DNA of 64,000 nt from Terebella lapidaria (GCA_949152475.1 OX424568.1:19753667-19817666), one strand, 5' to 3'. Numbered from the stretch's first letter, positions 34,994 through 47,419 are shown. Translations and numbers: made by a program. Notes: a model not told the origin generated them from the sequence alone.

Positions 34994-34999
34994 TTTATT
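34994..34999 (-). terminator. Poly(A) signal for the FAD oxidoreductase gene (predicted)
   Basis: AATAAA on the minus strand, about 35 bases beyond the stop codon at 35033. Confidence 0.5.
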
Positions 35000-35032
35000 T
35001 TGCTCCATATATATCACGATACAACCTCCCAG

Positions 35033-36643
35033 TTATGAACCGCTACAAAAGTTCGTATCCTGCCAGTCTAATGGCATCAACTGGCCTATCTCATCTTGCA
35101 GCAGATGCACATTGTCATATATGTCTCTTGTGCTATTTCCAGTTCTGCTCATCGAGACTGCAGCCAGCCCAGCAGCAAGTCCCGAGAACCACTCCTCAGG
35201 GTGCAGACGCGTGCCAGCATTAGCGAAGTAAGTCTGCGCCATGGTGAGGCCAGCCACCAGCAAGTTGTCAAAGTCCTGATTTGTCAGTGCTCGGAAGGGT
35301 ATGTAATAGGGCTCAATGGCATTGTCTTCCAAATAGTCCGGAGCTTCACATGAGTTGAGAGGATGTGTATCTGCATAGAGATAATGACCTAACGCCACTC
35401 GGTCGTGGAACTTGACAAGCGTGTCCAGCGACATATCAGATTTAGTCAGTCTGAAGCCATCGAGACCAACACTACGCCTCGTGTCCCGTATGTAAGGAAC
35501 CATTGATAGTCCGGTGTTAGTGCCCACTATACTCTCAGGCCCCATTGATAGATAAGCCCCTGTTAAAAGCGGTGCATTAGTCTTGAACCAAGTGTAATAC
35601 TCTCTAGATCGTCTTTCAGCTTCTGCAAGGGTTGTCACATTCACTCCTCCTTCCCAGTTAGAACGCTGCTCCGCTGTCCGCTCATATGGCAGGAGGATAT
35701 AATCATCCAGGTAGTCGTTTCCACCATTGGTGCCCCAGTTCTGATTTGAGACTTCACCAAACTTAGCCTCGTCAAGGTGTCCATGTGTAAAACCAACAGA
35801 CCTCCGGTAGGACCAGATCTCACCCCAAGTGAAGTTGTTAAATGAGAAGTCGTCTTCAGTGAGGTTGACTAAATGTTCGTCTTTGGTGATGACTTCATAG
35901 TTGTGTACGAGGTAGAATGGGTAGGTGATCGCCTGGCCACAAGTGTCAAGTGTCGTGAGAGATTCCTCGCTGGGGACTTCGATGCCTTGTCGATAAGTAG
36001 CGTTGGCCAGCACGAGAATATCCCCGAACTGAGTTGCATCCAGAATGATCATGGTACTTGCATTTCTCGGCTGAAATTGCAGAATTTCTTTGGTGAAGAG
36101 ACTCGAGTTGTCGGTTGAATACCAATCTGTTATAACTTCAGATAAGTAATAGTCACCGGCATCTACGCCATTCATCGGCGAGCGACTCACTGCCGTCACA
36201 GATACTACTTGTCGATTTTGCACTTGCACGTCTTTGATGATGGTATTGTAGTATACATGCAAATTTGTCAGATTCTTTTGCGTCTCTCTCAACCATCCAT
36301 CCACAAGTATCCTCGGACGAAAGCACTTTTCGCTGACCCAACATTGTCCTGGATTGCCCAGTCCCAGGCTGTCGACCATGGCTCGCCAGTCTGGTGGATG
36401 GTAGTAGCGGTTGCTATTGCAAGGGCCGTAGTCAATGGCACTGACGCCCGCTGACGTCAGCTGTCCTCCCAACCAATCGGAAGGCTCGGTCAGACACACG
36501 CTGATCTCCGGGGCAGCACGTGCAGCATTCGTGGCAGCTGAGAGGGCAGCTGTGGTGCCGCCAGCAACTAATACGTCACATGCGACGTCATTGGCCCCAC
36601 AAATAATAAGCTGCGGTAGTAATAGACATATAAACAGAAACAT
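35033..36643 (-). CDS. Secreted FAD-dependent oxidoreductase, intronless
   Basis: A 536-residue intact frame. The first 16 residues (MFLFICLLLPQLIICG) form a signal peptide. Residues 22-37 (CDVLVAGGTTAALSAA) are a Rossmann-type FAD-binding motif in which GGTTAA replaces the usual GxGxxG. EPSDWLGGQLTSAG (53-66) and a late FANAGTRLHPEEWFSGLAAG block are typical of the FAD-dependent oxidoreductase family found in bacteria, fungi and some invertebrates (FAD_oxidored type). Several N-x-S/T sites (NLT, NSS, NAT, NFT, NVT) agree with secretion. The substrate is unknown. The absence of introns and the bacterial/fungal flavour allow an ancient transfer or a retrogene. A poly(A) signal follows closely. 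The ATG is the first in frame and begins the signal peptide. Confidence 0.82.
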   Translation of the reverse strand: MFLFICLLLPQLIICGANDVACDVLVAGGTTAALSAATNAARAAPEISVCLTEPSDWLGGQLTSAGVSAIDYGPCNSNRYYHPPDWRAMVDSLGLGNPGQCWVSEKCFRPRILVDGWLRETQKNLTNLHVYYNTIIKDVQVQNRQVVSVTAVSRSPMNGVDAGDYYLSEVITDWYSTDNSSLFTKEILQFQPRNASTMIILDATQFGDILVLANATYRQGIEVPSEESLTTLDTCGQAITYPFYLVHNYEVITKDEHLVNLTEDDFSFNNFTWGEIWSYRRSVGFTHGHLDEAKFGEVSNQNWGTNGGNDYLDDYILLPYERTAEQRSNWEGGVNVTTLAEAERRSREYYTWFKTNAPLLTGAYLSMGPESIVGTNTGLSMVPYIRDTRRSVGLDGFRLTKSDMSLDTLVKFHDRVALGHYLYADTHPLNSCEAPDYLEDNAIEPYYIPFRALTNQDFDNLLVAGLTMAQTYFANAGTRLHPEEWFSGLAAGLAAVSMSRTGNSTRDIYDNVHLLQDEIGQLMPLDWQDTNFCSGS

Positions 36644-36889
36644 GCTTGCGTTACAATCACACGTTATACACAGGGAAGTTCATTCAAATAGTACATGTAC
36701 ATACTCTCTCGAAGAGATAACAAGGGAACGCACCAGATGTACAGTAGACTTTGTTCAATTAGTCTTGAACTATCATAGTTAACTACATAGTTTACTATCT
36801 GGAAGGTACAGTGGCTCCTAAATGACATGATTATTCTTTCATTTTGGAAGGAACATCGCAAGATTAAATAATTGAATTCACTCACAACA

Positions 36890-39800
36890 CAAATATCCCT
36901 GTTGCGACAGAAATATTCAAGTCACGACAGAAATCATTTGTGGTACAACACAAATATTTATATCGTGACATAAATATTTCTGTCATGACAATTTTTCCTA
37001 CTGCAATATAAACCATTTTAATGACAACACAAATATTAATGTTGCGACACAAATATTGAAATCACAACACAAATTATTTGTGCTGCACATTAACAAATAT
37101 TTCTGTTGCGACATAAATATTTCTTACATGAGACAAATATCTGCTGTGACAGAAATCATGATAGTCATGACATAAATGGTTCTGTTGTGACACAAATATT
37201 TCTGCTGTGACAGAAATCAGTTTAGTCATGACACAAATATTTGTGCTGCAACAAATACTCATGATATGAAATACGTACCAACAAAAATGTTTCTGCTGTG
37301 ACAGAAATGTTGGTGCTGTGACATGATTATTACTGTCACAACACAAGTATTCTTGCTGTGGCAAAAATCGTTTTAGTCGCGACACAAATATTTTCTGCTA
37401 TGCCACCGAATTCCACTACGATATTAAATAGTTATATTCATATACTGTCACGACACAAATATTTAGGTTGCGACAGAATTCATTCTATTCACGACATCAA
37501 TATGCATGTTGCAACGTGAATATTTCTGTCGCAACATAAATATCTCTGTCATGACATAAATATTTCTGTCATGACACAACTATTTCAGCTGTGGCACAGC
37601 TTTTTCGTGTTGCGACACGAATATATCTGTCACGACATTATTATGACACAAACATTGTGACACAAATATTTCTGCTACGACATTATTACTTGGGATTTTT
37701 AATTTTAGTTCTTCGGAGTTTCATTCACATTTGTACAGTGGCACACTCAGCACAAATAATCCTGTCAAATAATCCTGTTGCGACATCAATCATTTTAGTC
37801 ACAACACAAATAGTTATGTCGCAACTTAAATATTTTTGTCATGACATATACAATTCTTGTGTGGCACAAATATTTCTGCTTCAACAGAAATCATTTCAGT
37901 CGCTAAACACATATTTCTGTCATAGCATAAATATCTGTGCTCGGACAGAAATCATTTTAGTGGTGAAACGAATATTTGTGCTGCCACACAAAATATTTAA
38001 GTTTTTTTTTTCTTGCAACACCAATATTTGTGCTGTGACACTAATACCCAGGCTTTTCAATATGAGTACTTTTGAATTTCAGACACATTCGTATGGTGGC
38101 TTGTATTCAGCCGTATTTCTCAAAGATAATTCTCGATTTATCCAACTGAGTTTCAAATTTGGTTTCACAAACAAGTTAATGTTTGTCCAAGGTGGTTTCG
38201 GGTGTTACAATTTAATCTCCTCATCCTTCAAATCATAAGAATCAAATTATGCTTGGTTATTTACAAAACCTTATGGGAAAACTATGAAATCCTGTATTGA
38301 ATCTTAATCAAGTAAAATGGAATTAGCATGTTTTGATTGAAAGAAAACAAGACACTAATGAGCTGCTTCTATAGAACCTGCACGTCTTTATTCGCTCTCG
38401 AAATATCAACTCAAAGTAAAATACTTTTGGTTCTGTGCTGGAATTAGCTCATTACCTGATATAAAGAGCGTGCATGATGTCAGACAAGGGACTGCTTTAA
38501 TCACCTACATTTACAGCCATTTCCAGGTTTTGTGTGTGTCTAGTAATCTCGACTGAAACCTAATAATAGTAAATGTACTATTTATATCAAATGTACCTGG
38601 TCGCCATGGCAACTATACTGTACATACGGCCCACATTAACATTGTGGCTAGGGGCTTTATTTCGGGACTGGCAAGCAAATTGCTTGATTCCCGTTACAGC
38701 TTGGTACTGGTCCTTGCTAAAAACGACTGCCGAAGGGCCTGAAAACCCGGGATTTTCGTGTTGGACCAATATCTCATGAAATACACTTTATACAGTGTGT
38801 GTGTGCCGAAAAATGTGTCAGAGCCATGAAATACGTTCATACCCATTCAATGGAATCCTTTGGATATATTTGGTATATTTGGAATTGACTTAGTTAAATC
38901 TGGGTGATTTTTGGCAACTTAAATTTGGCGTCATTGGCGTCATAAACCGGTGATATAACCATTATCAGTAAATGGGTATACATTGTTGCAGGTAATATTA
39001 TTTACCTGAGGTACCTGACCAAATCAACTGTCATAGGCATATTACCCATCAAGGATAATATTTTCCGAAGAAAAATCAATACTTCTAAAAACAATCATGC
39101 TTGAGAGCAGTTTGTTGACCCAGGTAAAGATTGCCAGAAATCTCTCGCATTTCGATATTAAACTGGAAAATATATCGACTGTATCCAACTTAGACCATTA
39201 AAAATGTTTCCATAGAATGGCTATGAGGGTCCCCCATGGATCTGACACATTTATTGGCACATACAGACTGAATTTAATGGGATATTGGCTCAACACGAAA
39301 ATCCCGGGTTTTCTGGCCGTTCGGTGACCGTTTTTTTGCATGAACTAGTACCAAGCTGTAGGCGGGAACCAACCAAGCAAGCAAAATAGAAATAAAATAA
39401 TTTATCATGGATTTCAAAGAAAATTGTCACACTCATATCAACAATTTAAGTGGCATTTAGTTTTATTCATGGTGTTTGGGCCCCTAGCATCCAGAAATAT
39501 TCTTGACGATTAAGACAGACGAACGAGCCACATCCCATGATTATTCATTCTCCAAAGAACTCGATATAAAAATCCAAAATATTTCTGTCGCAGCAGAAAT
39601 ATTTGTGTCACGACTTGAATGTTTGTATCAAAGCACAAATATTTGTGTTGCGCCTAAAAAGATTTGTGTCACAACAGAAATATTTATGTTGTGACATAAA
39701 TTTTGTGTCAAAGCACAAATATTTGTGTCGTGGCTAAACTGGTTTTGGTCGCAGCAGCAATATTTGTGTCACGACATAAATGTTTGTGTCACAGCACAAA

Positions 39801-40290
39801 TGTTTGTGTTGCGACTAAAGTGATTACTGTCGTCTCAGAAATGTTTGTGTCACAACAGAAATATTTATGTTGTGACATAAATTTTGTGTCAAAGCACAAA
39901 TATTTGTGTCGTGGCTAAACTGATTTTGGTCGCAGCAGCGATATTTGTGTCACGACATAAATGTTTGTGTCACAGCACAAATGTTTGTGTTGCGACTAAA
40001 ATGATTACTGTCGTCTCAGAAATGTTTGTGTCACAATAGAAATATTTATGTTGTGACATAAATTCTGTCGCAGCAGAAATATTTGTGTCACGACGTAAAT
40101 GTTTGTATCAAAGCACAAATATTTGTGTTGCATCTAAAATGATTTGTGTCACAACAGAAATATTTATGTTGTCACATAAATTTTGTGTCACAGCACAAAT
40201 ATTTGTGTCGTGGATGAAATGATTTTTGTCACAGCGGAAATATCAGTGTCATGACAGAAATATTTATGTGGCGACATAAATATTCACAAT
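36890..40290. mobile_element. Large foldback element D with TTGCGACACAAAT arrays
   Basis: 3.4 kb. Outer arrays at 36890-38045 and 39585-40290 consist of quasi-palindromic units such as AAATATTTCTGTTGCGACA and AAATATTTGTGTCACGACA, about 35-40 bp apart. Inner arms are inverted copies of one another: 38640-38900 (GCTAGGGGCTTTATTTC, CCCGGGATTTTCGTGTTG, AAATGTGTCAGAGCCATG) pairs with 39170-39490 (inverse of GCTAGGGGCCC, AACCCGGGATTTTCGTG, AATGTGTCAGATCCATG). The symmetry axis is near 39030. An 80-bp side block (GAGTTTCATTCACATTTG) interrupts the left array twice. Frames inside (such as 37591-38238) follow the repeat and are not called. Confidence 0.75.
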
Positions 40291-40884
40291 CAACTGATGA
40301 AATCAAGTAATCTTTGCATATCTGAATCTTGTGCCATTATTGAATCCCGCCATCCTAGAACACAGCGACTTCGGAAACCAATTGATTACGTTAGAGCCTA
40401 GACATACAGAAGTTTTTGTGTCTATGGTTAGAGACAAGGTCGTAGTTTTTCTGGTGTGTCTACAGTCCATATATCAATCGATTATTCTTTGTGTTACGGT
40501 GCTTTTGATCACAGTTCAAGAGAATAAATATAGCATAATTGACGCTGTAGCTTACCGGACATTTATTTTGTTTTCCTCAGACTGTAAATCATCAATACGT
40601 GACACCGTATTGTGCTTTTCTTCCCAAATAAGTTATCCATTTTTTTCAGGATCTGTTATTCGTCAATGATCAAGGGGTGATCACAGGGTTTCTGTGTCTA
40701 AATGGCATAACCTTGAGTTTACTCAATCAAAGTCATCCGAGGTCAGCCGAGGTCAAAGTCACCAAAAGATGCATCACATATGACGTTTTGTAACACAAAC
40801 CACAGTTTTATCTCCAATGATCAATTTTGTCACTCTCATTAAGGATTGACTGCGGGTACCAAACCAAACACTGCAGTGAGCCGC
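40291..40884. other. Intergenic with decayed CAAGGTCA repeat remnant
   Basis: Around 40705-40790, AACCTTGAGTTTACTCAATC and GAGGTCAAAGTCACC resemble the repeat near 49.1 kb. The 112-codon plus-strand frame at 40331-40669 has a hydrophobic stretch but no recognisable family, and I do not call it. Confidence 0.4.
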
Positions 40885-41515
40885 TGTCCCATTCATTTAT
40901 AATGTAAACATAAAGGTAACAAAATCAGCAAGACTACCCAAACTTTCTTCTCGAAACTTCTTTAACAGAAATATGTATACCCATGGATGATGAACCGAGA
41001 CATGGTTCTATAAAACGTATCACAGGAATTGTACAATTGATGATTACAGGTATCACTTTTACACGCGTCAACAAACAAGGCGTCGTATCTTCAGCGTTAC
41101 AAACAAGCTGTTTTTGCTATGTACGTTTTGTTGTGTGACCATCCAATAGCATATGCATATACGACTTGAATTTCTGCGAGAGGAATACAATAGGCGGATT
41201 TGGTGCACTCGAGCGCAACTCACCAGTGAGCTTTACTAGCATTACTGGTTGTCGACAGTAAGAAATAATCCTGCCGTTGGGCATGTTTTGAATGTACCTT
41301 GTCTTTTGAGAAATAAGTCACAAAATGACATTTGAAAATGACAATTATCAGACAATTAATCATATTTAGTCAAGAACCAAGTCTCGGTTGGTGATCCTTG
41401 ATGGGTATAGGTCGCCACAATAAATTCTGGTGCCAAATGGATGTTTGCAAGTTCATTATTTTGTTACCTTTATATTTACATTATAAGTGAATGGAGGACT
41501 GGCGCGTTCCAGATT
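40885..41515. mobile_element. MITE M6 (inverted-repeat element)
   Basis: GTCCCATTCATTTATAATG then TAAACATAAAGGTAAC at 40885 is inverted at 41460-41512 (GTTACCTTTATATTTACATT then ATAAGTGAATGGAGGAC). Further inner inverted matches (CCGAGACATGGTTCT / inverse of CCGAGACTTGGTTCT) extend the arms to about 150 bp. A target duplication is not clear. Confidence 0.65.
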
Positions 41516-44060
41516 CGGGATTTTACATGCAGTTCGTCCTTAAGAAATACCATTCCATAAGGAACGTACTGAAGGTCGCATCAGGTGAAGTTAAAATATG
41601 CAAGCATTAGGTGCAATGACTTTCAAAGCCAAAAATTATGGATAAATTATGGATATCATAACATTCATGTGTACTCGCTGTAAATTGCATCCACTTTATA
41701 TAATCAACAATACATAAACTCTTCATAGGCAGTTCTCATCGTGCATTGCTGATAACATTCAAATGAATAAATGACATGTTTACACATATTATTAACATGT
41801 ACTGCAAAGATGAATTTCGATTCACAACATCGACCATATCATATGCTGAAGAAAATGGCAAAAAAAAATCCATGTAAAAATACATTTCCTCACAACGACC
41901 CCAAATTCTGACTGACGAAAAAAATCCAAGTATGACGTTTCAATCACACCTCACCCCAACACCAAACGAGAATATCGAATGCAAAAACTAAGTTACATGG
42001 AAAGTCATGTGCCAAACGCCTAGCACTTTGCTTCAATGTATAAATACAGAGTAAATGCACCACGTACTTCGTTCAATGACATCACACACGAAATGCGATC
42101 ACCATTGACGTATGCCTGTCAATAATAATGGAAATCTGACACAAGTTGGTTGAAGGTCGTATCACAGATCGTTAAGCGAGAATGTATGGAATGGAAATAT
42201 GGGATGTTTTCACGGAAATCCCAAATGTGTAGTCCCCTGGCACGAAAGTGCCAGTCAGGTATTTTAGTGTCAACTGGCACTGTGAATGCCTAGTGCGAGA
42301 CTCTCTCTCTCTCTGAAAATGAGCAAGTCCATAAGACACGTGTCAATTCGCCTCTTTGTATGAAAAGCAAGCCTGATCACTTCTGTCTACTCTCCAATAC
42401 GGAACATCGTACCGAACTGTGAAGTTCAATGCAAATAATCATGATGTTTATCAGGGCAAGATTAAGGTACCAAAACATGAAATCTGAATTTTAATCTGAA
42501 AAAGTTGCTTGCAAAAATGCTTAGTAAGTACATGCATGGAATTGTTTGTGCCCGCATTGCATACATAATCAAGAGATGCTCGGAATTTGTTGATTATTTA
42601 TTATTCTAAAAATAATGAAAAATCATATTTCCCTTGACGCGATTCAAGTGGGTTACAGTCATAGTCCCTTGTTTGAAAGTGCCCAATTGTTGTATATTTT
42701 CTGTATATTCTTCCCTGGCAGGCAAAAGCACATATCATGTGACGACTGACTGTAGTTACAGTTTGTTTATTCTCGAAGATGACTTTCTGCAAAATGATAT
42801 TAATGATATCAAAGATCGTCACACACAGCGAGTTTGGCGTCTTGGTGACGGTCTTTGCATTGTAGTTAGATTGTAGGAATTCGCTGGTGAGCTGCTAGAA
42901 GTTTTCTCTCAATTGTGACGTTCTCGGCTGAAATAGCTGTATACTTTTCTCTGCTAATAAAGCTATTGTACCATCATGCTATTATATTAGTTTTTGAACG
43001 CCTCGGTCTATTTGGCAAAACTGCACTACAAAGTAAAGGAGTAAATATGCTCACTGGTCTGTTTTCATATATCCAGGAAAGGTACATGCAATCAATCACG
43101 AATCGAATGCTATTCGAGAAGAAAAAGTAATGTCCGTTATCGATGAAGTAATGTCCGTTTTATTGAAGGTGTTGTGATTTACCTAAAATAAGTCTAGGTA
43201 TGCAACAAGACGTAGAACTCCCAACTACAGAGCACAGATATACCCAAATTAATTAATTCTCGGCACGCTCTGTACTATACTAGAACACTAGATGGAAGTG
43301 ATCGCTATTGATGTTAGCCTTGCGACGGGACACCCAGGAAATGGAAATCTGACCCAAGATGGACAAAGATCGTCGAACACCACGTCAATGGATGCCAGGA
43401 ACCAGGAGTGAGTGAGTGAGGGAACACGTTCACACAGTCCTGTCGACACCATCAAAGTGTCACATTCATACTTTGATTTTTAGACTTTTTCCTACCTAAC
43501 CCCGCACAATTGACCTATGTTGACATAGATATAAGTTTCACAGCCATTGCCTGTATTCTTGATCTTATCTAGTTATCATCCAGAAATCAAGCCCAAAAAC
43601 TGACGATAAATTCGGCCTCCCGGACTCCCAAAAACAATAGCTCTTCTATTATTAACCAAATATTGGACTATACGTGGTTCCATTTTACCCGTGGTCGTTT
43701 CCAAGAACCCAAGCTTGTGATGGGTCCAGAAATGACCATGAGCAAAATTAAAAGCACGTGTAGGCAGTATTTGGGTTTATTATGCATCTACAATGATGCT
43801 TTTCATCATGTAAACAATTACTTCAACCAATCAGAGCACGGGTGGACTATGGGTGGTTGCTAAGGTGGAATACAGGATTTTATTCCCCTCGCCCAATTAC
43901 ATTAAATAATGAAGCAGCAACACGATGAGATATATTATACAATTATTATCACAATAGGGAATCTTGTAAAACCAATGATTTATTCAAATAACATCATGTC
44001 AAGCATAGCGTTTGATATCTTCACAAAATTTGTATAATGTCGAAACCAAGTTCGGAAGAC
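41516..44060. other. Intergenic, nothing coding recognised
   Basis: AT-rich, with a (CT)n run near 42300. Blocks around 42130 and 43350 share AATGGAAATCTGACMCAAG, perhaps a short dispersed repeat. Short frames (such as 42634-42876 and 42915-43130) show no domain. Confidence 0.4.
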
Positions 44061-44080
44061 TTTTTTTTTTTTTAACAACA

Positions 44081-44086
44081 TTTATT
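44081..44086 (-). terminator. Poly(A) signal of the RSRC1-like gene (predicted)
   Basis: AATAAA on the minus strand 45 bases after the stop codon, followed 10 bases later by an A-run of 13. This would give an unusually short 3' UTR. Confidence 0.65.
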
Positions 44087-44130
44087 TACAAGAAATATTT
44101 ACATCCAATTTCAAAACAAACATGACAATG

Positions 44131-47023
44131 TCACATTGCTTCGCCTTCAAGTTTACGATTTCGCATCTCGATGAGTTTTTTTCGCCACCGTTCCATCTTC
44201 TCCGCCATGGGAACGTGAAACTGTGGAGGAGGAACGGTTCCATTATGATATCACTTTGTATTTGTTGAGTATGGGGTCATTATGATATAAAGATAAACAA
44301 CATCAGTCAACATAGGTGTTACACACAAAAGGAAAACATAACCAACAGAAGAAATTTTTTTTAGGGTTTCCCTATATTTTTTCACTTTTCATGAGTACAG
44401 CTAGATTTCCACCACATTTTACAAAACCATTCTTGCTTTTATTACTTACACAAGGGTGCATGTTTGAACCCGTCAACTTAGTTCTCGGGACAGATTCCTG
44501 TTTTATCTCCAGTGGTCTGGATCCGAAGATTGCGTTGTCGTGTGTCGATTCCGCAATCTTACCATCCTGTGTAGCTGCTGCCTATAATCAGATAATCACT
44601 TTGGACTAGTTCATTTATCAGAACATCAAATTACAATTTATTCAACATTTTTATTCATATTTACTACAATTAGTATATCATATAGGTACATGTATAAATT
44701 GTATTATCTCATGCCACAATAAACTACAATAATTATTATCATATTTATAATATGCAATTTTTTCAACATTGTATCATGTTGATTAAGTCATATTCACCTC
44801 AATTATAATATTAGTTAGTATACCTTCTGTATGTATGTATGCATTGATGTTTATTGCACTTTATTGCTCATCACATAAATAATATTTTTCAGAGCAACAC
44901 TACAAAACAGATGAAAACCAACCTTTTGCTGTCTGTTAGATGAGAAGGCGATTGGTTCGAAGTGATCATCGTCAATTGTTTCAAGCGTGTTTATCCGACT
45001 CTGTTGCTCTTTAAACGTAAGCTCGACCTCGCCAGACCTCCGCCCGACACCCACAGGGAGCAGTCCCGCCTCCTTCAGCTTCTCATCGGCAGCCGCTGTC
45101 AGAAATATTTCGAAACAAGAATTATGATGGAAAATTCGCTCTGGAGATTCATGTACACCTCATGCAGAGTTTGATTGTAAAAAATGTTCATCTGACCAAT
45201 CTGTGATTGTCAGCCATATTCACACGAAAGTTTTACAGGTATGACTTGAGTGACAATCTTCGGTAGTCTCTTGTATAATGGGAAAGAAATCCGGAGAATG
45301 TAGGAAAGATTCTGATGACTGAGGAGAAGCAATGAAAGACAATTTAAAATTCAAAAACTTACCTGCAGCTCTCAATGCCAATTGAAGTTGAATTTCAGAG
45401 TGTTTTGCATGTGGCTACAGATGGAAGGATATATAATATGACCGTCAACCATGAAATATTCAAGAGATACATAATAAGTATGTCTTGGTGAATATGTGAG
45501 ACTTTGCCCATGAATTCACTCAATGAATACTGTAAGAAGCTTCAAGTGATCATGTTCCTAAGAAAACTTTATATTTTTTCGGACTGGACTGGTACACACA
45601 TCTTACCAATTTTGGTTCCGTTTTTGATTGAGACCCATCACTGTGAAAAATCAACAAAAATATCACAATCATTCAGAAATAACTTCACCACAGCATACAT
45701 TTGTTGTCTTGGAAATTTCCTACAAGACTAAAACATTTTGATATGATCATGGTGGGAAAAAAATATTGGCATTCAACTAATATCGATTTGTAGCTGAGAT
45801 TTATGAATGCATGTAGTTGTACAAATGTGTATAAGAGAGCTAAATTAACACTAACCGGGAATCCCCTTTTCCACGCCTTGATGACCTTGAAGAAGAATGT
45901 GACCTTGACCTCCGCCGCGGTGTCCTTGACCTCCTTCCACGTGACCTTGACCTACTTCTACCTCGTCGCCGATCATATGACCTTGACCTACTTCTGGAAC
46001 GTCTCCTGTCTGGCAGTGTCAAAGAACTAGTAACTAGGAGTTCAAAATTTTGATGAACATGTAAAATTTAGATTAACATGTCTTAAAATTGTTTCTCACT
46101 TTTTCAACCAATTTTTCTCGACTTGAACCTAAGAGTCTATAAATCATCACTACAATTGCCTCTCTCACAACTCACATTTCAATATACAGTGGTGTATAGC
46201 TTGTCTAGATAATGACACGACTTACCTCGCGACCTTGACCTTGAATCCCGATACCTCCGTCTGCGTGAACTACCGACGGAACGGCTTCGTGACCGTGACC
46301 GGCGTCTTCGGGACTTCTTGCTCTTTTTGGATCTGTAGCTCCTTGAGTCCTCTGAACTGTGGGATTTTGAACGGGACCTGGTTATGAGCCAAATAAATAC
46401 ATGAAATATGCATAATGAAGAAGAGGTTTCTGGTCAGTGTAAATTGATACAATATGGAAATGGAAATAGTTTCATTAACATATTGACAAGAATGGAACTG
46501 ACAAATTTCTTGTCTTCCAAGTGATGGTGTATTGCAGGGTAATTTGGGTAAATCATACAATGCCTGTTGCCATTTTGACCCTTGTAACCAATGAAACAGG
46601 TTGCAAGCTTTCCATTGAAATGCATAAGTAAAATGCATTCCTTTATTCCTATGTGAGGGCTCAGCAATAGCCCTCACAACAATGTTAAAAAAAAATTTTT
46701 TATCATATCTATATTCCAATGTTTGAGACCTATATATATCTCATTCCCGGTTGTATCACAAAGTTACAAATACGTTTGTATTTGTAATATACCCACCAGA
46801 ATTTACCCCCCTTGTTTCAACACCAAAGGGTGCTGTAAGAATTCACCCATAAGTTTTCTAATTTACCCCCTTACAATGTATTTTAAAGACCGAGGGGTAT
46901 TGGACTCCTTCCCGAAAAATCTTACCGAGTGCACTGAACACCCTGCACCAACCTAGATCGTCGTCTTCTCCGTCTGTAACTTCTGTCGTAGGAATCGTCA
47001 CTGTCGCTATGATGACGACCCAT
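44131..47023 (-). CDS. RSRC1-like arginine/serine-rich coiled-coil protein, eight coding exons
   Basis: Exons on the minus strand: 47023-46953, 46377-46226, 46009-45856, 45640-45607, 45414-45363, 45095-44923, 44581-44450, 44220-44131. All have AG/GT borders and matching phases, and the total is 858 nt (285 residues). The protein starts MGRHHSDSDDSYDRSYRRRR, has two RS-rich exons (RSRSRSVGSSRRRRYRDSRS; RRRSRSRSRSYDRRRGRSRS), then a coiled-coil part (HSEIQLQLALRAAAADEKLK; KEQQSRINTLETIDDDHFEP) and the C-terminal PMAEKMERWRKKLIEMRNRK. Order and length resemble vertebrate RSRC1 (SRrp53, 334 residues), a nuclear protein that helps in 3' splice-site choice. The 34-nt fourth exon is needed to keep the frame. 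Exon 1 has a second, stronger donor 27 nt downstream in the same phase. A probable acceptor (CTCTCTACAG) 18 bases upstream of the ATG implies an upstream noncoding exon. Confidence 0.85.
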
Positions 47024-47348
47024 ATCTGTCACTCAGTGACCTGTAGAGAGTTTATATGGTACATGTATTGCAATGTATCCATTTATTTGATAAAGTTTGG
47101 AAATGGAATTGAGGTACTGTGCCCATTATGATGGATAAATCCAGGTAAGAACCGCGACTTTACTGATATTACCGGTATATGGAATTCGAACCATACTGAT
47201 ATCATATCAGGCATACAAATATGTACACATCTTTGCTAGTTTCATCCCTATGAAATAAGGACTAAATAACGTGAAAATGAAACTTTCAGCCAAGGGATTG
47301 TTCACCTCTGCGCAATGTGCCTTGAATTGCATTTATTAAATCCCAAAT
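47024..47348. other. 5' flank of the RSRC1-like gene
   Basis: Likely contains the start of the RSRC1-like transcript and its first intron. No clear TATA box was found. The Mutator-like element begins only 335 bp from the ATG. Confidence 0.4.
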
Positions 47349-47419
47349 GGCGAATTGGACTATGCGGCTACCGGCCGCCTAGGCATGCGGCCGCCTGTCT
47401 TGAAAACGGAAATACCGCG

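Noticed and set aside
37591-38238. 215-codon plus-strand frame
   Set aside because: Its sequence follows the tandem repeats of foldback D and changes character where the array is interrupted; no domain is seen.
36890-40290. CRISPR-like array of short palindromic repeats
   Set aside because: Units are variable, spacers are not unique or of constant length, and the locus is in animal DNA; a foldback element explains it better.
40331-40669. Hydrophobic 112-codon plus-strand frame
   Set aside because: No homology, no splice or promoter context, and it borders repeat remnants; probably chance.
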